Assembly (NCBI GenBank): GCA_038148755.1
Contig: JAYQWA010000021.1
Location: 1 to 32,574 of the forward strand
Length of the DNA: 32,574 bases
DNA from: UBA5109 sp038148755
GTDB lineage: Bacteria > Pseudomonadota > Gammaproteobacteria > Pseudomonadales > Pseudohongiellaceae
Reading direction: 5' to 3'
The position numbers were made by a program, and so were the translations under genes. The notes under the pieces are model-generated. The model was not told the origin of the DNA. It was given only the letters and a program-made list of their open reading frames with translations, and ran no database searches. Shown piece by piece: positions 23,068-31,166 of this stretch (position 1 is the stretch's first letter; every line of letters begins with the position of its first letter).

Positions 23068-23161
23068 ATCGTTAAAAATTTATAAAAAACCCTAAAACAG
23101 TGATGACTGCAAATTCTTCGCTAAGACGTATTTTTACTATACTACTGGTTTTAAGTCAGCA

Positions 23162-23800
23162 TCAAGGTGCCAGCCTTTGAATAGCCCAACTGCCACCTTT
23201 CTGCAAAGAATATTCAAAACGGTCATGTAAGCGGTTGGCGCCTCCCTGCCAGAATTCAAACATACTGGGCGTAACTCTGATACCACCCCAGAAATCCGGT
23301 AAGGGAATTTCTCCCTTGCCAAATTTTTCCTTCATATGTTCAACCTGGGTAAGCAGCACCTGTTTGGATGTTAAAGGACGGCTTTGCTCAGAGGCCCAGG
23401 CAGCCAGCTGACTTTCCCTTGGGCGGCTTAAAAAATATTTTAGGGACTCGGCAGCGGAAATTTTTTGTGCCTGCCCCTGAATTTTTACCTGTCGGTCAAT
23501 ATCATTCCAGGGAAAATGCAGACTGACTTTTGAATTTCCTGCAATTTCTTTAGCTTTACGGCTGCCATAGTTGGTGTAAAACACCAGGCCTTTTTCATCC
23601 AGATGTTTTAACAGTACGATGCGTTGTGAGGGCTGACCGTCTGCTGCAACCGTTGCCACTACCATGGCAGTTGGATCATCCAACTGCAGATCAATCGCCT
23701 GTTGTAACCAGAATTCCAGCTGCTTTACAGGGTCTGCATTTAAGTCTTCCCTGTTCAGACCACCCTGCAGATATTCACGTCTGAGATTTTCCAGCTCCAT
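23162..23800 (-). CDS. pdxH: pyridoxamine 5'-phosphate oxidase
   Basis: A 212-residue FMN enzyme that oxidises pyridoxine- or pyridoxamine-phosphate to pyridoxal phosphate in vitamin B6 synthesis. Signatures include M-V-V-A-T-V-A-A-D-G-Q-P-S-Q-R-I-V-L-L-K, F-Y-T-N-Y-G-S-R-K-A, H-F-P-W, S-R-P-R-E-S-Q-L-A-A-W-A-S-E-Q-S and the C-terminal F-W-Q-G-G-A-N-R-L-H-D-R. Length is normal and all motifs are intact. Its ATG (23798-23800) overlaps the TGA of the upstream MORN gene by one base (TGATG), indicating translational coupling. Confidence 0.97.
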   Translation of the reverse strand: MELENLRREYLQGGLNREDLNADPVKQLEFWLQQAIDLQLDDPTAMVVATVAADGQPSQRIVLLKHLDEKGLVFYTNYGSRKAKEIAGNSKVSLHFPWNDIDRQVKIQGQAQKISAAESLKYFLSRPRESQLAAWASEQSRPLTSKQVLLTQVEHMKEKFGKGEIPLPDFWGGIRVTPSMFEFWQGGANRLHDRFEYSLQKGGSWAIQRLAP

Positions 23801-24420
23801 CAAAAATCCACTTGCACATCGAATTCAAAAATTCGTTCAGACTTGATCCCAGTGCCAAACTCAAAATAGCCTCTGCCATGTTTCTTGCCAGCAACCCAGC
23901 CACCGGTATAGGTAGTGCCATCGGCCCAGCGATATGTGCCTTCACCGTTAAAATTGTCATTCCGAAATTCACCGGAATAATTTTCAGTATTATCAATCAG
24001 CCAGATTTCTGAATTACGGTCTTCAACCCAGTCCCGCACCATAAATGCCTGGGTCCCCTGACCGTTACGACGATTATTGCGCCAGTTGCCAATATACACA
24101 TCGTAAATATTATTAAGACTGCTCCAGCCTGCACTCCGGTTCCACATAATGCCTCGGCCCTGCTTTTTACCCAGCATCCAGTTGCCTTTGTAGATTTCAC
24201 CACCGTCCAAATATTCCAGACGACCATTACCATGATACTGGCCTTCACGGAATTCACCGCGGTAATGGGTTAAGCCCCGCTCGGTTTCCTGCACAAGAAT
24301 GCCATAACCGGTAATGCAATCACCTCGCAGACAACCTATTTCATCATCCTCTGCTGCAAAAGCAGTGCAGGAACAAATCAACACTAATACTGACAATATA
24401 CTTTTCATTAATCCGGACAT
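23800..24420 (-). CDS. exported MORN-repeat protein
   Basis: A 206-residue protein with a signal peptide (M-K-S-I-L-S-V-L-V-L-I-C-S-C-T-A-F-A-A) and at least four MORN repeats, for example Y-R-G-E-F-R-E-G-Q-Y-H-G-N-G, Y-K-G-N-W-M-L-G-K-K-Q-G-R-G, Y-S-G-E-F-R-N-D-N-F-N-G-E-G and Y-T-G-G-W-V-A-G-K-K-H-G-R-G. MORN repeats form an extended beta sheet that binds lipid or protein at membranes. ATG 24418-24420 is chosen for an AGG eight bases upstream. Its coupling with pdxH is probably incidental co-transcription rather than a functional link. Confidence 0.85.
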   Translation of the reverse strand: MSGLMKSILSVLVLICSCTAFAAEDDEIGCLRGDCITGYGILVQETERGLTHYRGEFREGQYHGNGRLEYLDGGEIYKGNWMLGKKQGRGIMWNRSAGWSSLNNIYDVYIGNWRNNRRNGQGTQAFMVRDWVEDRNSEIWLIDNTENYSGEFRNDNFNGEGTYRWADGTTYTGGWVAGKKHGRGYFEFGTGIKSERIFEFDVQVDF

Positions 24421-24556
24421 TTTCTTAACCTGATTTCTATTTAAATCCCTGTTAGCAACGGAATTGTACCTTATACATGCCACTAACCCTAACTGGCAAA
24501 GCCGGGTGACTTCCCTTATATTTGCCGTTCGCAAAATGATTTTTCAAGGGGGAATG

Positions 24557-25429
24557 ATGGCTTATAAAGTAGCATTTATAGGACTTGGTGTGATGGGTTT
24601 TCCTATGGCTGGGCATTTAGCCAATGCAGGTCACCAGGTCACTGTTTACAACCGTTCAGCTGAAAAGGCATCAAACTGGGCAACTACCTACAACGGTGAT
24701 ACTGCAGCCACCCCCGCAGTGGCAGCTGAAGATGCAGATTTTATATTCACCTGTGTCGGCAATGACGATGATTTACGTTCAGTCACTATTGGCGAGAACG
24801 GTGCATTTTCGACTATTAAGGCCAGCGCTGTTTTCATTGATAACACCACAACATCCGCCGAAGTTGCCAGAGAACTCAGCAAGATTGCTGAGGATGCGGG
24901 TTTCAGCTTCCTGGATGCTCCTGTATCCGGTGGCCAGGCCGGTGCCGAAAACGGCAAATTAACTGTCATGATGGGTGGCGATGAAGCAGCCTTTACTAAA
25001 GCCAAGCCTGTCATCGAAGCCTTTGCGGCAAACGTCCAGTTAATTGGCCCCAGTGGTTACGGCCAACTCTGTAAAATGGTCAATCAACTTTGCATAGCCG
25101 GTGTTGTGCAGGGACTATCCGAAGGCATTCATTTTGCCAAATGTGCCGGGCTTGATATAGAAAAAGTCATCTCGGTGATCAGCAAAGGTGCTGCGCAATC
25201 CTGGCAGATGGAAAACCGCTATCAAACCATGGCAGCCAACCAATTCGATTTTGGTTTTGCCGTTGACTGGATGCGCAAAGACCTGGGTATTGCCATGCAG
25301 GAAGCTGAAAAAAACGGCGCTTCTTTACCGGTCACTAAAATCATTGATGGTTATTATGAGCAGGTCCAGGCAAACGGCGGCAATCGCTGGGATACTTCTT
25401 CACTAATCACCCTGCTTGAAAACAAATAA
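24557..25429 (+). CDS. 3-hydroxyisobutyrate dehydrogenase family oxidoreductase
   Basis: A 290-residue NAD(P)-dependent beta-hydroxyacid dehydrogenase. The Rossmann motif G-L-G-V-M-G-F-P-M-A is near the N-terminus, the substrate-binding D-A-P-V-S-G-G-Q-A-G-A is near residue 120, and the catalytic Lys lies in G-Q-L-C-K-M-V-N-Q. The family includes 3-hydroxyisobutyrate, tartronate-semialdehyde and GLYR1-like reductases, which cannot be separated by eye. AAGGGGGA directly precedes the tandem ATGs at 24554 and 24557; the second has better spacing. It is divergent from the MORN/pdxH operon. Confidence 0.9.
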   Translation: MAYKVAFIGLGVMGFPMAGHLANAGHQVTVYNRSAEKASNWATTYNGDTAATPAVAAEDADFIFTCVGNDDDLRSVTIGENGAFSTIKASAVFIDNTTTSAEVARELSKIAEDAGFSFLDAPVSGGQAGAENGKLTVMMGGDEAAFTKAKPVIEAFAANVQLIGPSGYGQLCKMVNQLCIAGVVQGLSEGIHFAKCAGLDIEKVISVISKGAAQSWQMENRYQTMAANQFDFGFAVDWMRKDLGIAMQEAEKNGASLPVTKIIDGYYEQVQANGGNRWDTSSLITLLENK

Positions 25430-25469
25430 ATCTTGAAGCACAGATTCAGCTGCTGCAGGAGCAAAAGGG

Positions 25470-25667
25470 ATGAAATTATTTTCAATAAGCCTTCTTGTAC
25501 TGATTTTGTGCTCATGCAATTCAACAACTATCTACATGGTAAGACATGCAGAAAATATTGGTGATTTTCACCAGCAACGCAGGAAAAATAAGCAAGACCA
25601 GAAAAGCAGGAATAGCAGGAATAGAAGGTGGCAGGAACAGATGGGGAAAAGGTGTCAGAGTAAATAA
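25470..25667 (+). pseudogene. truncated lipoprotein histidine phosphatase
   Basis: The reading frame starts as a lipoprotein (L-I-L-C-S-C16) followed by T-T-I-Y-M-V-R-H-A-E, the R-H-x-E signature of the histidine phosphatase superfamily. After H-A-E-N-I-G similarity ends. The remaining 35 residues are a K/R/Q/N-rich translation of a low-complexity stretch (repeated GCAGGAATA) leading into a REP-like hairpin. An intact enzyme would have about 100-150 more residues, including a second catalytic His. The gene start has a good ribosome site (AGGAG), so truncation by insertion or deletion is likely. Confidence 0.75.
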
Positions 25668-25681
25668 ATTACTCTGACACC
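25651..25681. repeat. REP-like hairpin GGTGTCAGAGTAA
   Basis: A perfect 13-bp stem (25651-25663 with 25669-25681) around a five-base loop ATAAA. Hairpins with GGnGTCAGAGTAAA...TTTACTCTGACnCC arms are, from memory, commonly found next to REP-associated tyrosine transposases (RAYT). No transposase is present, so this would be a solo element. It lies at the truncated end of the phosphatase gene. Confidence 0.6.
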
Positions 25682-25689
25682 GGAACAGA

Positions 25690-26313
25690 TTAAAGCGCGA
25701 AGCAATACAACAATCCGAAACCACCCGTATTGATAAGTGCCTGTTGACTGCAAGCCTGGCTGTCATGCGCAGAATTCCAGTTCGGGAAATCGTGATGCCC
25801 GACTCTAGCTTTACCATTCCCACTGCTGGTCCAGTTATTACAGGTCATATCCTCACCTGCCGGATAGGCCGTACCATCCGCCTGAGAACCCGTCAGAATA
25901 TCGTGACGGTTAGGCGCAAAGCCGGTACCCGGAATGCGTTCACCTATTGCAGTAAGGGCAGTAAGCGGCCCAAGCCGGTGATTCAGACTATGTAAATCAT
26001 CAACATTGGCTGCAATGCGATAACCGTTAGCATTGAACCAAGGGCCCTCACCGATTCGGTCACGGGCATTCACTGCGTTTGGTCCCTGTGTGCTTAAATA
26101 GGCACGGAATGTTCTGTCGATACCTGCTGCATCTGCCTGACTCTGGCAGATTGCATCTGCACCCGCCAGACCACCCAAATCAGCACCATTACCGGAACCA
26201 ACAGCCGTTACAAAGAAACTGACCGGACCCGTGGGAGGTTGAGCCACAGTCGCTGCTGAACCGATGATGCCTGTCAGCGCAAGTGCGGCAAGCGTTAATG
26301 TTTTCTTGTTCAT
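25690..26313 (-). CDS. secreted lectin-like (DUF1554/C-type lectin fold) protein
   Basis: A 207-residue exported protein. The signal peptide M-N-K-K-T-L-T-L-A-A-L-A-L-T ends near V-A-Q. The mature part carries G-L-A-G-A-D-A-I-C-Q-S-Q-A-D-A-A-G, the hallmark opening of secreted DUF1554-like and endostatin-like C-type lectin-fold domains, with T-F-R-A-Y-L-S-T, C-N-N-W-T-S-S-G and a terminal L-L-Y-C-F. Four Cys could form two disulfides. It probably binds carbohydrate or another surface ligand. AAGGAG lies before the ATG. It is a single gene; 197 bases with a short repetitive stretch separate it from the next. Confidence 0.72.
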   Translation of the reverse strand: MNKKTLTLAALALTGIIGSAATVAQPPTGPVSFFVTAVGSGNGADLGGLAGADAICQSQADAAGIDRTFRAYLSTQGPNAVNARDRIGEGPWFNANGYRIAANVDDLHSLNHRLGPLTALTAIGERIPGTGFAPNRHDILTGSQADGTAYPAGEDMTCNNWTSSGNGKARVGHHDFPNWNSAHDSQACSQQALINTGGFGLLYCFAL

Positions 26314-26392
26314 TATGACTCCTTATTATTTTTTGTTGGTACATTCTGTTGAGTGATCAGCCAATATAACCGCAGCTGTACGACTAGCACTA

Positions 26393-26452
26393 CTGAACTT
26401 TTTCTTGTTCTACTTCTTGTACTACTTCCTGAACTATCTCGCTAGTGAATAA
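26393..26452 (-). repeat. short degenerate coiled-coil-coding repeat
   Basis: On the minus strand, GTTCAGGAAGTAGTACAAG and a similar unit repeat with a period near 12 bases, open for 20 codons (I-V-Q-E-V-V-Q-E-V-E-Q-E-K-V-Q) between two TAG stops. No start codon or context supports a gene; it may be the tail of a lost coding region. Confidence 0.35.
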
Positions 26453-26510
26453 CTAAGCTACTGTATTTAGATACTGAAATTCAATCTTTTATGGATGAAA
26501 TATATCGCTC

Positions 26511-27512
26511 TCAGGTATTGCCCGTCATTTTACGGTAAGTTCGCATTACCACACGCTGCCACCAGAGAATAAAGCCGGTAATAAACATACCTGCCGGAAT
26601 CAGGCTGATAAACAAAAGCAGCCAGGTAACCCAGGCTGCGTCAAAACGGCCGAAATGCACATCAACCATGAAATCCAGAAAGCCAGAGCTGCGATCAGCC
26701 CTGATTTCACCGAGATTCATAATAAAGGCATTCGGTTCCAGCTCGCCTGAATCCAGCATCGCCTGAATCTCTGGATCCGGCATGCCTATCAGGCCCATAT
26801 TAAGCGCATTACTTAAACCAAGTGTATCGGTGACAGTACGAAAGGTATCGGGAATAGTTATCAGTATGCCACTGATGCCCCAGGCAAACATAAAAAACAG
26901 ACACCAGAAACCAAACACACTGTGAAACTGCCAAAGCATGCCACGCGGACTTTTTTTGCTCGGGTAAAATCCCTGACGCCATTGCGCTTTACCGCGCCAC
27001 CAGATAACCAAGCCGCTTAGCATCATGACTAAAAATAAAACAGCACCCCAGCCATTGATTCGCCGCCCGCCATTATCAATAAAAAGATCATCATGAAAGT
27101 CAATCAACCAGCGGTAAACCTTGGCCTCCCAGGGCAAGGAACTCCCCCTATCAAGCCCCCGGTATTGGTCGAAATAACGATTTTGAGTCACCCCATCCTG
27201 CCTGAGGACAACCAGCACTGCCCGTTCGGGATCGGAAGACTGATTAAACATGAAGACTTCAAAATCGCTGTAGACCTCTTCGATCTGAGCTTCCAGCTCA
27301 TCATCCGACAACGGACCACTCGCTGTAGGCAGCACATTGCCGGGAACAAAATAGCGATCCAGTTTATCTTCCAGCAGATAAACCGCACCACTGACGCTTA
27401 TCATGAGAATGTAAAGGCCAAGCACAATGCCTGCCCAGAGATGTATTTGAAATAATGCTTTATTGAGGAAATGGGTCTTCGGAGCGGAGACCCATCTTTG
27501 CCATGTGTTCAA
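26511..27512 (-). CDS. PepSY-associated TM helix protein
   Basis: A 333-residue inner-membrane protein of the PepSY_TM family. The first helix carries I-H-L-W-A-G-I-V-L-G-L-Y-I-L, later segments include W-L-I-D-F-H-D-D-L-F, L-S-G-L-V-I-W-W-R-G and F-H-S-V-F-G-F-W-C-L-F-F, and a last helix ends in F-I-L-W-W-Q-R. The conserved His residues in the helices may bind haem, as in related iron-uptake reductases. The only possible start is TTG 27510-27512, as TAA lies upstream in frame. The gene is 15 bases after the DUF6152 gene and is probably co-transcribed with it. Confidence 0.85.
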   Translation of the reverse strand: MNTWQRWVSAPKTHFLNKALFQIHLWAGIVLGLYILMISVSGAVYLLEDKLDRYFVPGNVLPTASGPLSDDELEAQIEEVYSDFEVFMFNQSSDPERAVLVVLRQDGVTQNRYFDQYRGLDRGSSLPWEAKVYRWLIDFHDDLFIDNGGRRINGWGAVLFLVMMLSGLVIWWRGKAQWRQGFYPSKKSPRGMLWQFHSVFGFWCLFFMFAWGISGILITIPDTFRTVTDTLGLSNALNMGLIGMPDPEIQAMLDSGELEPNAFIMNLGEIRADRSSGFLDFMVDVHFGRFDAAWVTWLLLFISLIPAGMFITGFILWWQRVVMRTYRKMTGNT

Positions 27513-27527
27513 GAGAGTTTTTTAAGC

Positions 27528-28010
27528 TCACATAAATTCTGGTTCTTTTTCGTAAACAGTAAGATTCTCTGAATCCAGCCAGCCGTTTTCCTGCCAGACA
27601 GAAATTCTCGCTTCAGAGTTACAGACGCCATCATTCGGTCGGGCGAAAGAACCATCTTCTTTCTGGACAAAGCATACGGCACCAGCTGGCTCTCCGGAGT
27701 TGAGTGGCAACATAACCACTTTAACCAACTCACCAGGCTTAAAGGTAGTGCCATTTACTCCCTGACGCATGGCGTGTACCTGTGCTGCTCCTTCAAAACC
27801 CCAGGTCTGTTTGTTGCCCTGCTCATCTTCCACTTCGATATACAGCCAGCTGTGCGGATTATTAAAAGCCCAGCGTAACACCCGGCCAATAACAATCTGC
27901 TCTTTTGTCACATCAAACATGGCGAAAGAATGATGTGCGGTAGCACTTTGTAAGGTGGCAAGCATGCCGGAAATAATGATGGCTGCAATTGTTAGTATTG
28001 TTTTTTTCAT
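27528..28010 (-). CDS. DUF6152 family exported protein
   Basis: A 160-residue exported protein. The signal peptide ends near A-T-A-H and the mature protein starts with H-H-S-F-A-M-F-D, followed by G-R-V-L-R-W-A-F-N-N-P-H-S-W-L and a W-G-F-E-G block; this is the DUF6152 pattern. The conserved N-terminal H-H and the N-P-H segment suggest a metal or ligand site. Function is unknown. A GAGG lies before the start. In the genomes I recall, this family occurs beside large secreted proteins like the 28050-29060 product; the same holds here. Confidence 0.85.
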   Translation of the reverse strand: MKKTILTIAAIIISGMLATLQSATAHHSFAMFDVTKEQIVIGRVLRWAFNNPHSWLYIEVEDEQGNKQTWGFEGAAQVHAMRQGVNGTTFKPGELVKVVMLPLNSGEPAGAVCFVQKEDGSFARPNDGVCNSEARISVWQENGWLDSENLTVYEKEPEFM

Positions 28011-28049
28011 TGTTAAAGCCTCAAATTATTTTTGAAAAACAGACCCTGC

Positions 28050-29060
28050 TTACTGATTCATCGGATTGAGCGATTGCCCCGGGATATCGGGAAAATCAGT
28101 GAAACCTCGGGGATCTTTGTATTCCGGATCTCCTGGCAGGTAGAAAAAAGTTCTGCCGTTTTCATCCTGATAGGAGTTACTGCTGGAGCTACACTCCCAG
28201 TTACGAATCCTCGCACCAAACTCAGCCAGTTCAGGACTGGAATTATGCACATAAACAGCGGATTGCGGCGCCTGCAAACCAATAGGATCATAAAAGGTGA
28301 CCTGGGTAACTAACTGACGTACGCCTTCTGAACTTAACTGCTGCTGCCAGGTCTCAACCAGTTCCATTTGATTACTGGTCAAGGGCATGCCACGGAGATA
28401 ATCAGCAGGATTTACCCACTTGGTCCATATAATCAGCTTGTCACCATCCCAGAAGCCAATACTGTCACCAGTTGCAGAATGCTTACCATCTATATTGACG
28501 TGTTCCGCATTGATATAAACACGACGGGTTTCATTCATAAAATCATTCAACATCCATGTCTGAGTGGGAGTATTCGCAAACTCCTTGACGTAAGGCTCCC
28601 ATAACCAGCGTACCACTCCTGGATATTCACAGTTGGTCAGACGATCATAGAGCTGCTCACCATTTGCGGTTATTTCAGCCCGACGCTGCCTGAAATGCTC
28701 TTCATAAGCTGGTGTTAAAACCCCTTCCTTGACTGTGCCTCCTGGCGACATGGCTACCGCCATTGAACCGTCTTCCAGGAAGATGGAAGGCATACTGTTA
28801 AAACCTGCACTCCACAAACCATCCCAGACAGGAATAGTGGCCATTGTATGCTGAGTACCACCATTAGCTTGTTCGAGTAAGTAATTGTAGTGCTCTTCAG
28901 CTGTTGCAAAGTCCCGTGGCGGGTACTCAACCGGGGGATCTCCCGGTGCCCTTGCGGTAAGGGTTTCCATTTGAGCCAGACTGCCCGACTGTAGACCTGC
29001 CAGTGAACATGCAAGAAGTAGGATTTGTAATAGAGGTTTATTTGTTTTTATTGTTTTCAT
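28050..29060 (-). CDS. secreted uncharacterised protein linked to DUF6152
   Basis: A 336-residue protein exported by a signal peptide (M-K-T-I-K-T-N-K-P-L-L-Q-I-L-L-L-A, cleavage near S-L-A-Q). The mature part includes W-D-G-L-W-S-A-G-F, C-E-Y-P-G-V-V-R-W-L-W, R-R-V-Y-I-N-A-E-H, G-F-W-D-G-D-K-L-I-I-W-T-K-W-V and a D-F-P-D-I-P-G end. The R-x-I/V-x-x...G-D-x-L-x-x-x-T block resembles the middle of the 589-1494 protein, so all three may belong to one superfamily. ATG 29058-29060 is chosen for the signal peptide. It is first in a three-gene operon with DUF6152 and PepSY-TM. Confidence 0.78.
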   Translation of the reverse strand: MKTIKTNKPLLQILLLACSLAGLQSGSLAQMETLTARAPGDPPVEYPPRDFATAEEHYNYLLEQANGGTQHTMATIPVWDGLWSAGFNSMPSIFLEDGSMAVAMSPGGTVKEGVLTPAYEEHFRQRRAEITANGEQLYDRLTNCEYPGVVRWLWEPYVKEFANTPTQTWMLNDFMNETRRVYINAEHVNIDGKHSATGDSIGFWDGDKLIIWTKWVNPADYLRGMPLTSNQMELVETWQQQLSSEGVRQLVTQVTFYDPIGLQAPQSAVYVHNSSPELAEFGARIRNWECSSSSNSYQDENGRTFFYLPGDPEYKDPRGFTDFPDIPGQSLNPMNQ

Positions 29061-29304
29061 GGTTTTGATTTTTGTTATTTTCAGTTCCGTCATCTTAGCA
29101 ATTATCAAAAAAAATGTCTAAATTTAATCTCTGGAAATCACCTTATTTGCATAATTAACAGACCATTTAATACCTCAATTAAAAGACCATTAAAAGATTA
29201 TTTAAAGTTAGTGTTAAAAAATAAACTTAAATAATCCGGGGCTATTGACGCTATTCATTTTTGTAGGTAATGTATTTGCGTCGTGGCTTTGATCATAAAT
29301 AAAT

Positions 29305-29880
29305 ATGGAATTTGACAACGACCCTTCTCAAGTTCTTCGCTTGAATCTCGCTGGTAATCCAATTGAATGGCTTACCTGGCAGGAAGCCACTACCCTCTAC
29401 GCTCGTGAACTCGTAACCTGGACCCTTGGAGACACCATCAGAACCATCTGGGGTGGAACTTCACGTTTCAGTGGCGAACGCAGCTTTATCAAGCTACACA
29501 GTATCATTGCCTGCGCTGGTGACGTGCATCATAACTATTCAAAAAAACCAGCCCTGAACAACAGAATATTATTCCGCCGGGATCAGCACTTATGCATGTA
29601 TTGTGGTAAGGAATTCCTAGACAAAGATCTGAGTTGTGATCACATCATGCCAACGTCCCGCGGCGGGAAAAATATCTGGACCAATGTCGTGGCGGCCTGT
29701 CGGCGCTGCAATCACTTTAAACAGGATCGTACGCCTGAAGAAGCCCATATGCAGCTACTGGCATTACCTTTTGAACCGAATCCTGCTGAATATTTGGCAC
29801 TGATGAACAGTTCCAGGATTCGTGCCGATCAGATGGAATTTCTCAAATCACAGTTTTCCAAAAACTGTCGTTTGCAGTAA
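29305..29880 (+). CDS. HNH endonuclease domain protein
   Basis: A 191-residue protein with a C-terminal HNH domain: C-M-Y-C-G (zinc knuckle one), C-D-H-I-M-P-T-S-R-G-G (catalytic His), N-V-V-A-A-C-R-R-C-N-H-F-K (Asn and zinc knuckle two). The N-terminal 90 residues are a conserved helper segment seen in many single-copy chromosomal HNH proteins that are not linked to phages or restriction systems. The role is unknown; DNA repair or defence are possibilities. The ribosome site is weak. It is convergent with ybfF, 17 bases apart. Confidence 0.88.
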   Translation: MEFDNDPSQVLRLNLAGNPIEWLTWQEATTLYARELVTWTLGDTIRTIWGGTSRFSGERSFIKLHSIIACAGDVHHNYSKKPALNNRILFRRDQHLCMYCGKEFLDKDLSCDHIMPTSRGGKNIWTNVVAACRRCNHFKQDRTPEEAHMQLLALPFEPNPAEYLALMNSSRIRADQMEFLKSQFSKNCRLQ

Positions 29881-29897
29881 GTCGCGAACAACCTTTC

Positions 29898-30674
29898 CTA
29901 CACCAAAAATTTCTGAACAATTTTGATGAACTGCTCAGGTTTTTCATTATGCACCCAATGACCCGCATTACTTACAACTTTAACGCTGGCATTGGGAAAT
30001 TGCGCTAGAGTTTGCTCCTTATACTCCGGCAACAAATAGGAAGAACGTTCACCTTTTACAAAAAGCGTGTCACCTGAAAACTGTCGGGAAGTCGTTTGCC
30101 AGCCTTTCAGCAAGGTGTAATCCTTCGCAATGACAGGCAAGTTCATACGCCATTGAAATTCACCTGAACTGTTTCGCTGCAGGTTTGTTAGTAAAAAGTC
30201 TCTTATTGCTTTATCCGGGACATCTGCCTTTAACAAGCTATCTATTTGTTGACGGCTTGTTGCTGCTTCCAGATTAATTTTCAACAAGGCATTTAATTCC
30301 TGGTTCGGCCCATTATCCAATTCCTCTGTATAAGCTACCGGCGCAATATCAACCACAACCAGCTTATTAACCCGCTCCGGAGAGTTCAGGGCAAGCTGTA
30401 TTGCTATTTTGCCTCCCATGGAATGTCCGATGAAATCGGCATTTGAGATAGCCAGGGCATCCATGGTTTGGGCAATGTCTTCAGCCATTTCCGGATATGA
30501 CATACTGTCAGCATGCGGAGAACGTCCATGGTTACGCGCATCAAAGCCATAAACCTTAAAATCATCGGCAAAGACTTTAGCCTGGGTAGTCCAGTTGCCA
30601 TGCTGCCCGAACAGGCCATGTAAAATGATTAAAGGTTTTCCTGCAGTGGAGTATTGCTTATAAAAAAGCTGCAT
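29898..30674 (-). CDS. ybfF: alpha/beta hydrolase YbfF
   Basis: A 258-residue esterase of the YbfF type. The oxyanion segment L-H-G-L-F-G-Q-H-G-N-W, the sequence D-A-R-N-H-G-R-S-P, the nucleophile elbow G-H-S-M-G-G-K and the catalytic His in N-A-G-H-W-V-H-N-E-K-P are present. It acts on acyl-ester substrates in the cytoplasm; the true substrate is uncertain. It follows bcp by 11 bases and is probably in the same transcript. Confidence 0.92.
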   Translation of the reverse strand: MQLFYKQYSTAGKPLIILHGLFGQHGNWTTQAKVFADDFKVYGFDARNHGRSPHADSMSYPEMAEDIAQTMDALAISNADFIGHSMGGKIAIQLALNSPERVNKLVVVDIAPVAYTEELDNGPNQELNALLKINLEAATSRQQIDSLLKADVPDKAIRDFLLTNLQRNSSGEFQWRMNLPVIAKDYTLLKGWQTTSRQFSGDTLFVKGERSSYLLPEYKEQTLAQFPNASVKVVSNAGHWVHNEKPEQFIKIVQKFLV

Positions 30675-30685
30675 AAAAAACTGAC

Positions 30686-31156
30686 TTAAAAATTCTCTTT
30701 GATATAAGCAAGGACATCCTCGTGATGGGATTTGGTATTCACTTTTTCCATGATGTGCTTAAGCTTGCCATCTTTATCAATAATAAACGTTATACGGTTT
30801 ATCCCCATGTACTCTTTACCCATAAATTTCTTCAAACCCCAGACACCATATTTATCGGCCACGGCATGGTCTTCATCGGATAAAAGCGTAAAGTTCAGCT
30901 TATCTCTTTCTTCAAACTTGGCCAGACGTTTAGGCGCATCAATACTGACGCCCAACACTTCAACACCCAGCTTCTTCAGTGCTTTTTCACTATCACGAAT
31001 ACCCTGTGCCTGGACCGTGCAACCGGGCGTCATTGCCTTGGGATAGAAATACAACACAACAATCTTGCCTTTGTAGGCACCTAAACTGTGTTTTTTTCCA
31101 TGCTGATCTTCCAGTGTAAAAGCCGGGGCTTTATTGCCAATCTTGGGTAATGCCAT
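30686..31156 (-). CDS. bcp: peroxiredoxin BCP, without the usual resolving Cys
   Basis: A 156-residue thioredoxin-fold peroxidase reducing peroxides. The peroxidatic Cys is C46 in T-P-G-C-T-V-Q-A; the fifth residue after it, usually the resolving Cys in E. coli-type BCP, is Gln51. The enzyme should work by the 1-Cys route or with another reductant. F-Y-P-K, G-V-S-I-D and F-T-L-L-S-D are conserved. An excellent AAGGAGG sits before ATG 31154-31156. First secure gene of an operon with ybfF. Confidence 0.94.
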   Translation of the reverse strand: MALPKIGNKAPAFTLEDQHGKKHSLGAYKGKIVVLYFYPKAMTPGCTVQAQGIRDSEKALKKLGVEVLGVSIDAPKRLAKFEERDKLNFTLLSDEDHAVADKYGVWGLKKFMGKEYMGINRITFIIDKDGKLKHIMEKVNTKSHHEDVLAYIKENF

Positions 31157-31166
31157 AAATTCCTCC

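Noticed and set aside
25744..25995. Plus-strand frame with a basic, Thr-rich product
   Set aside because: It lies wholly opposite the lectin-like gene, which has a signal peptide, a ribosome site and family motifs.
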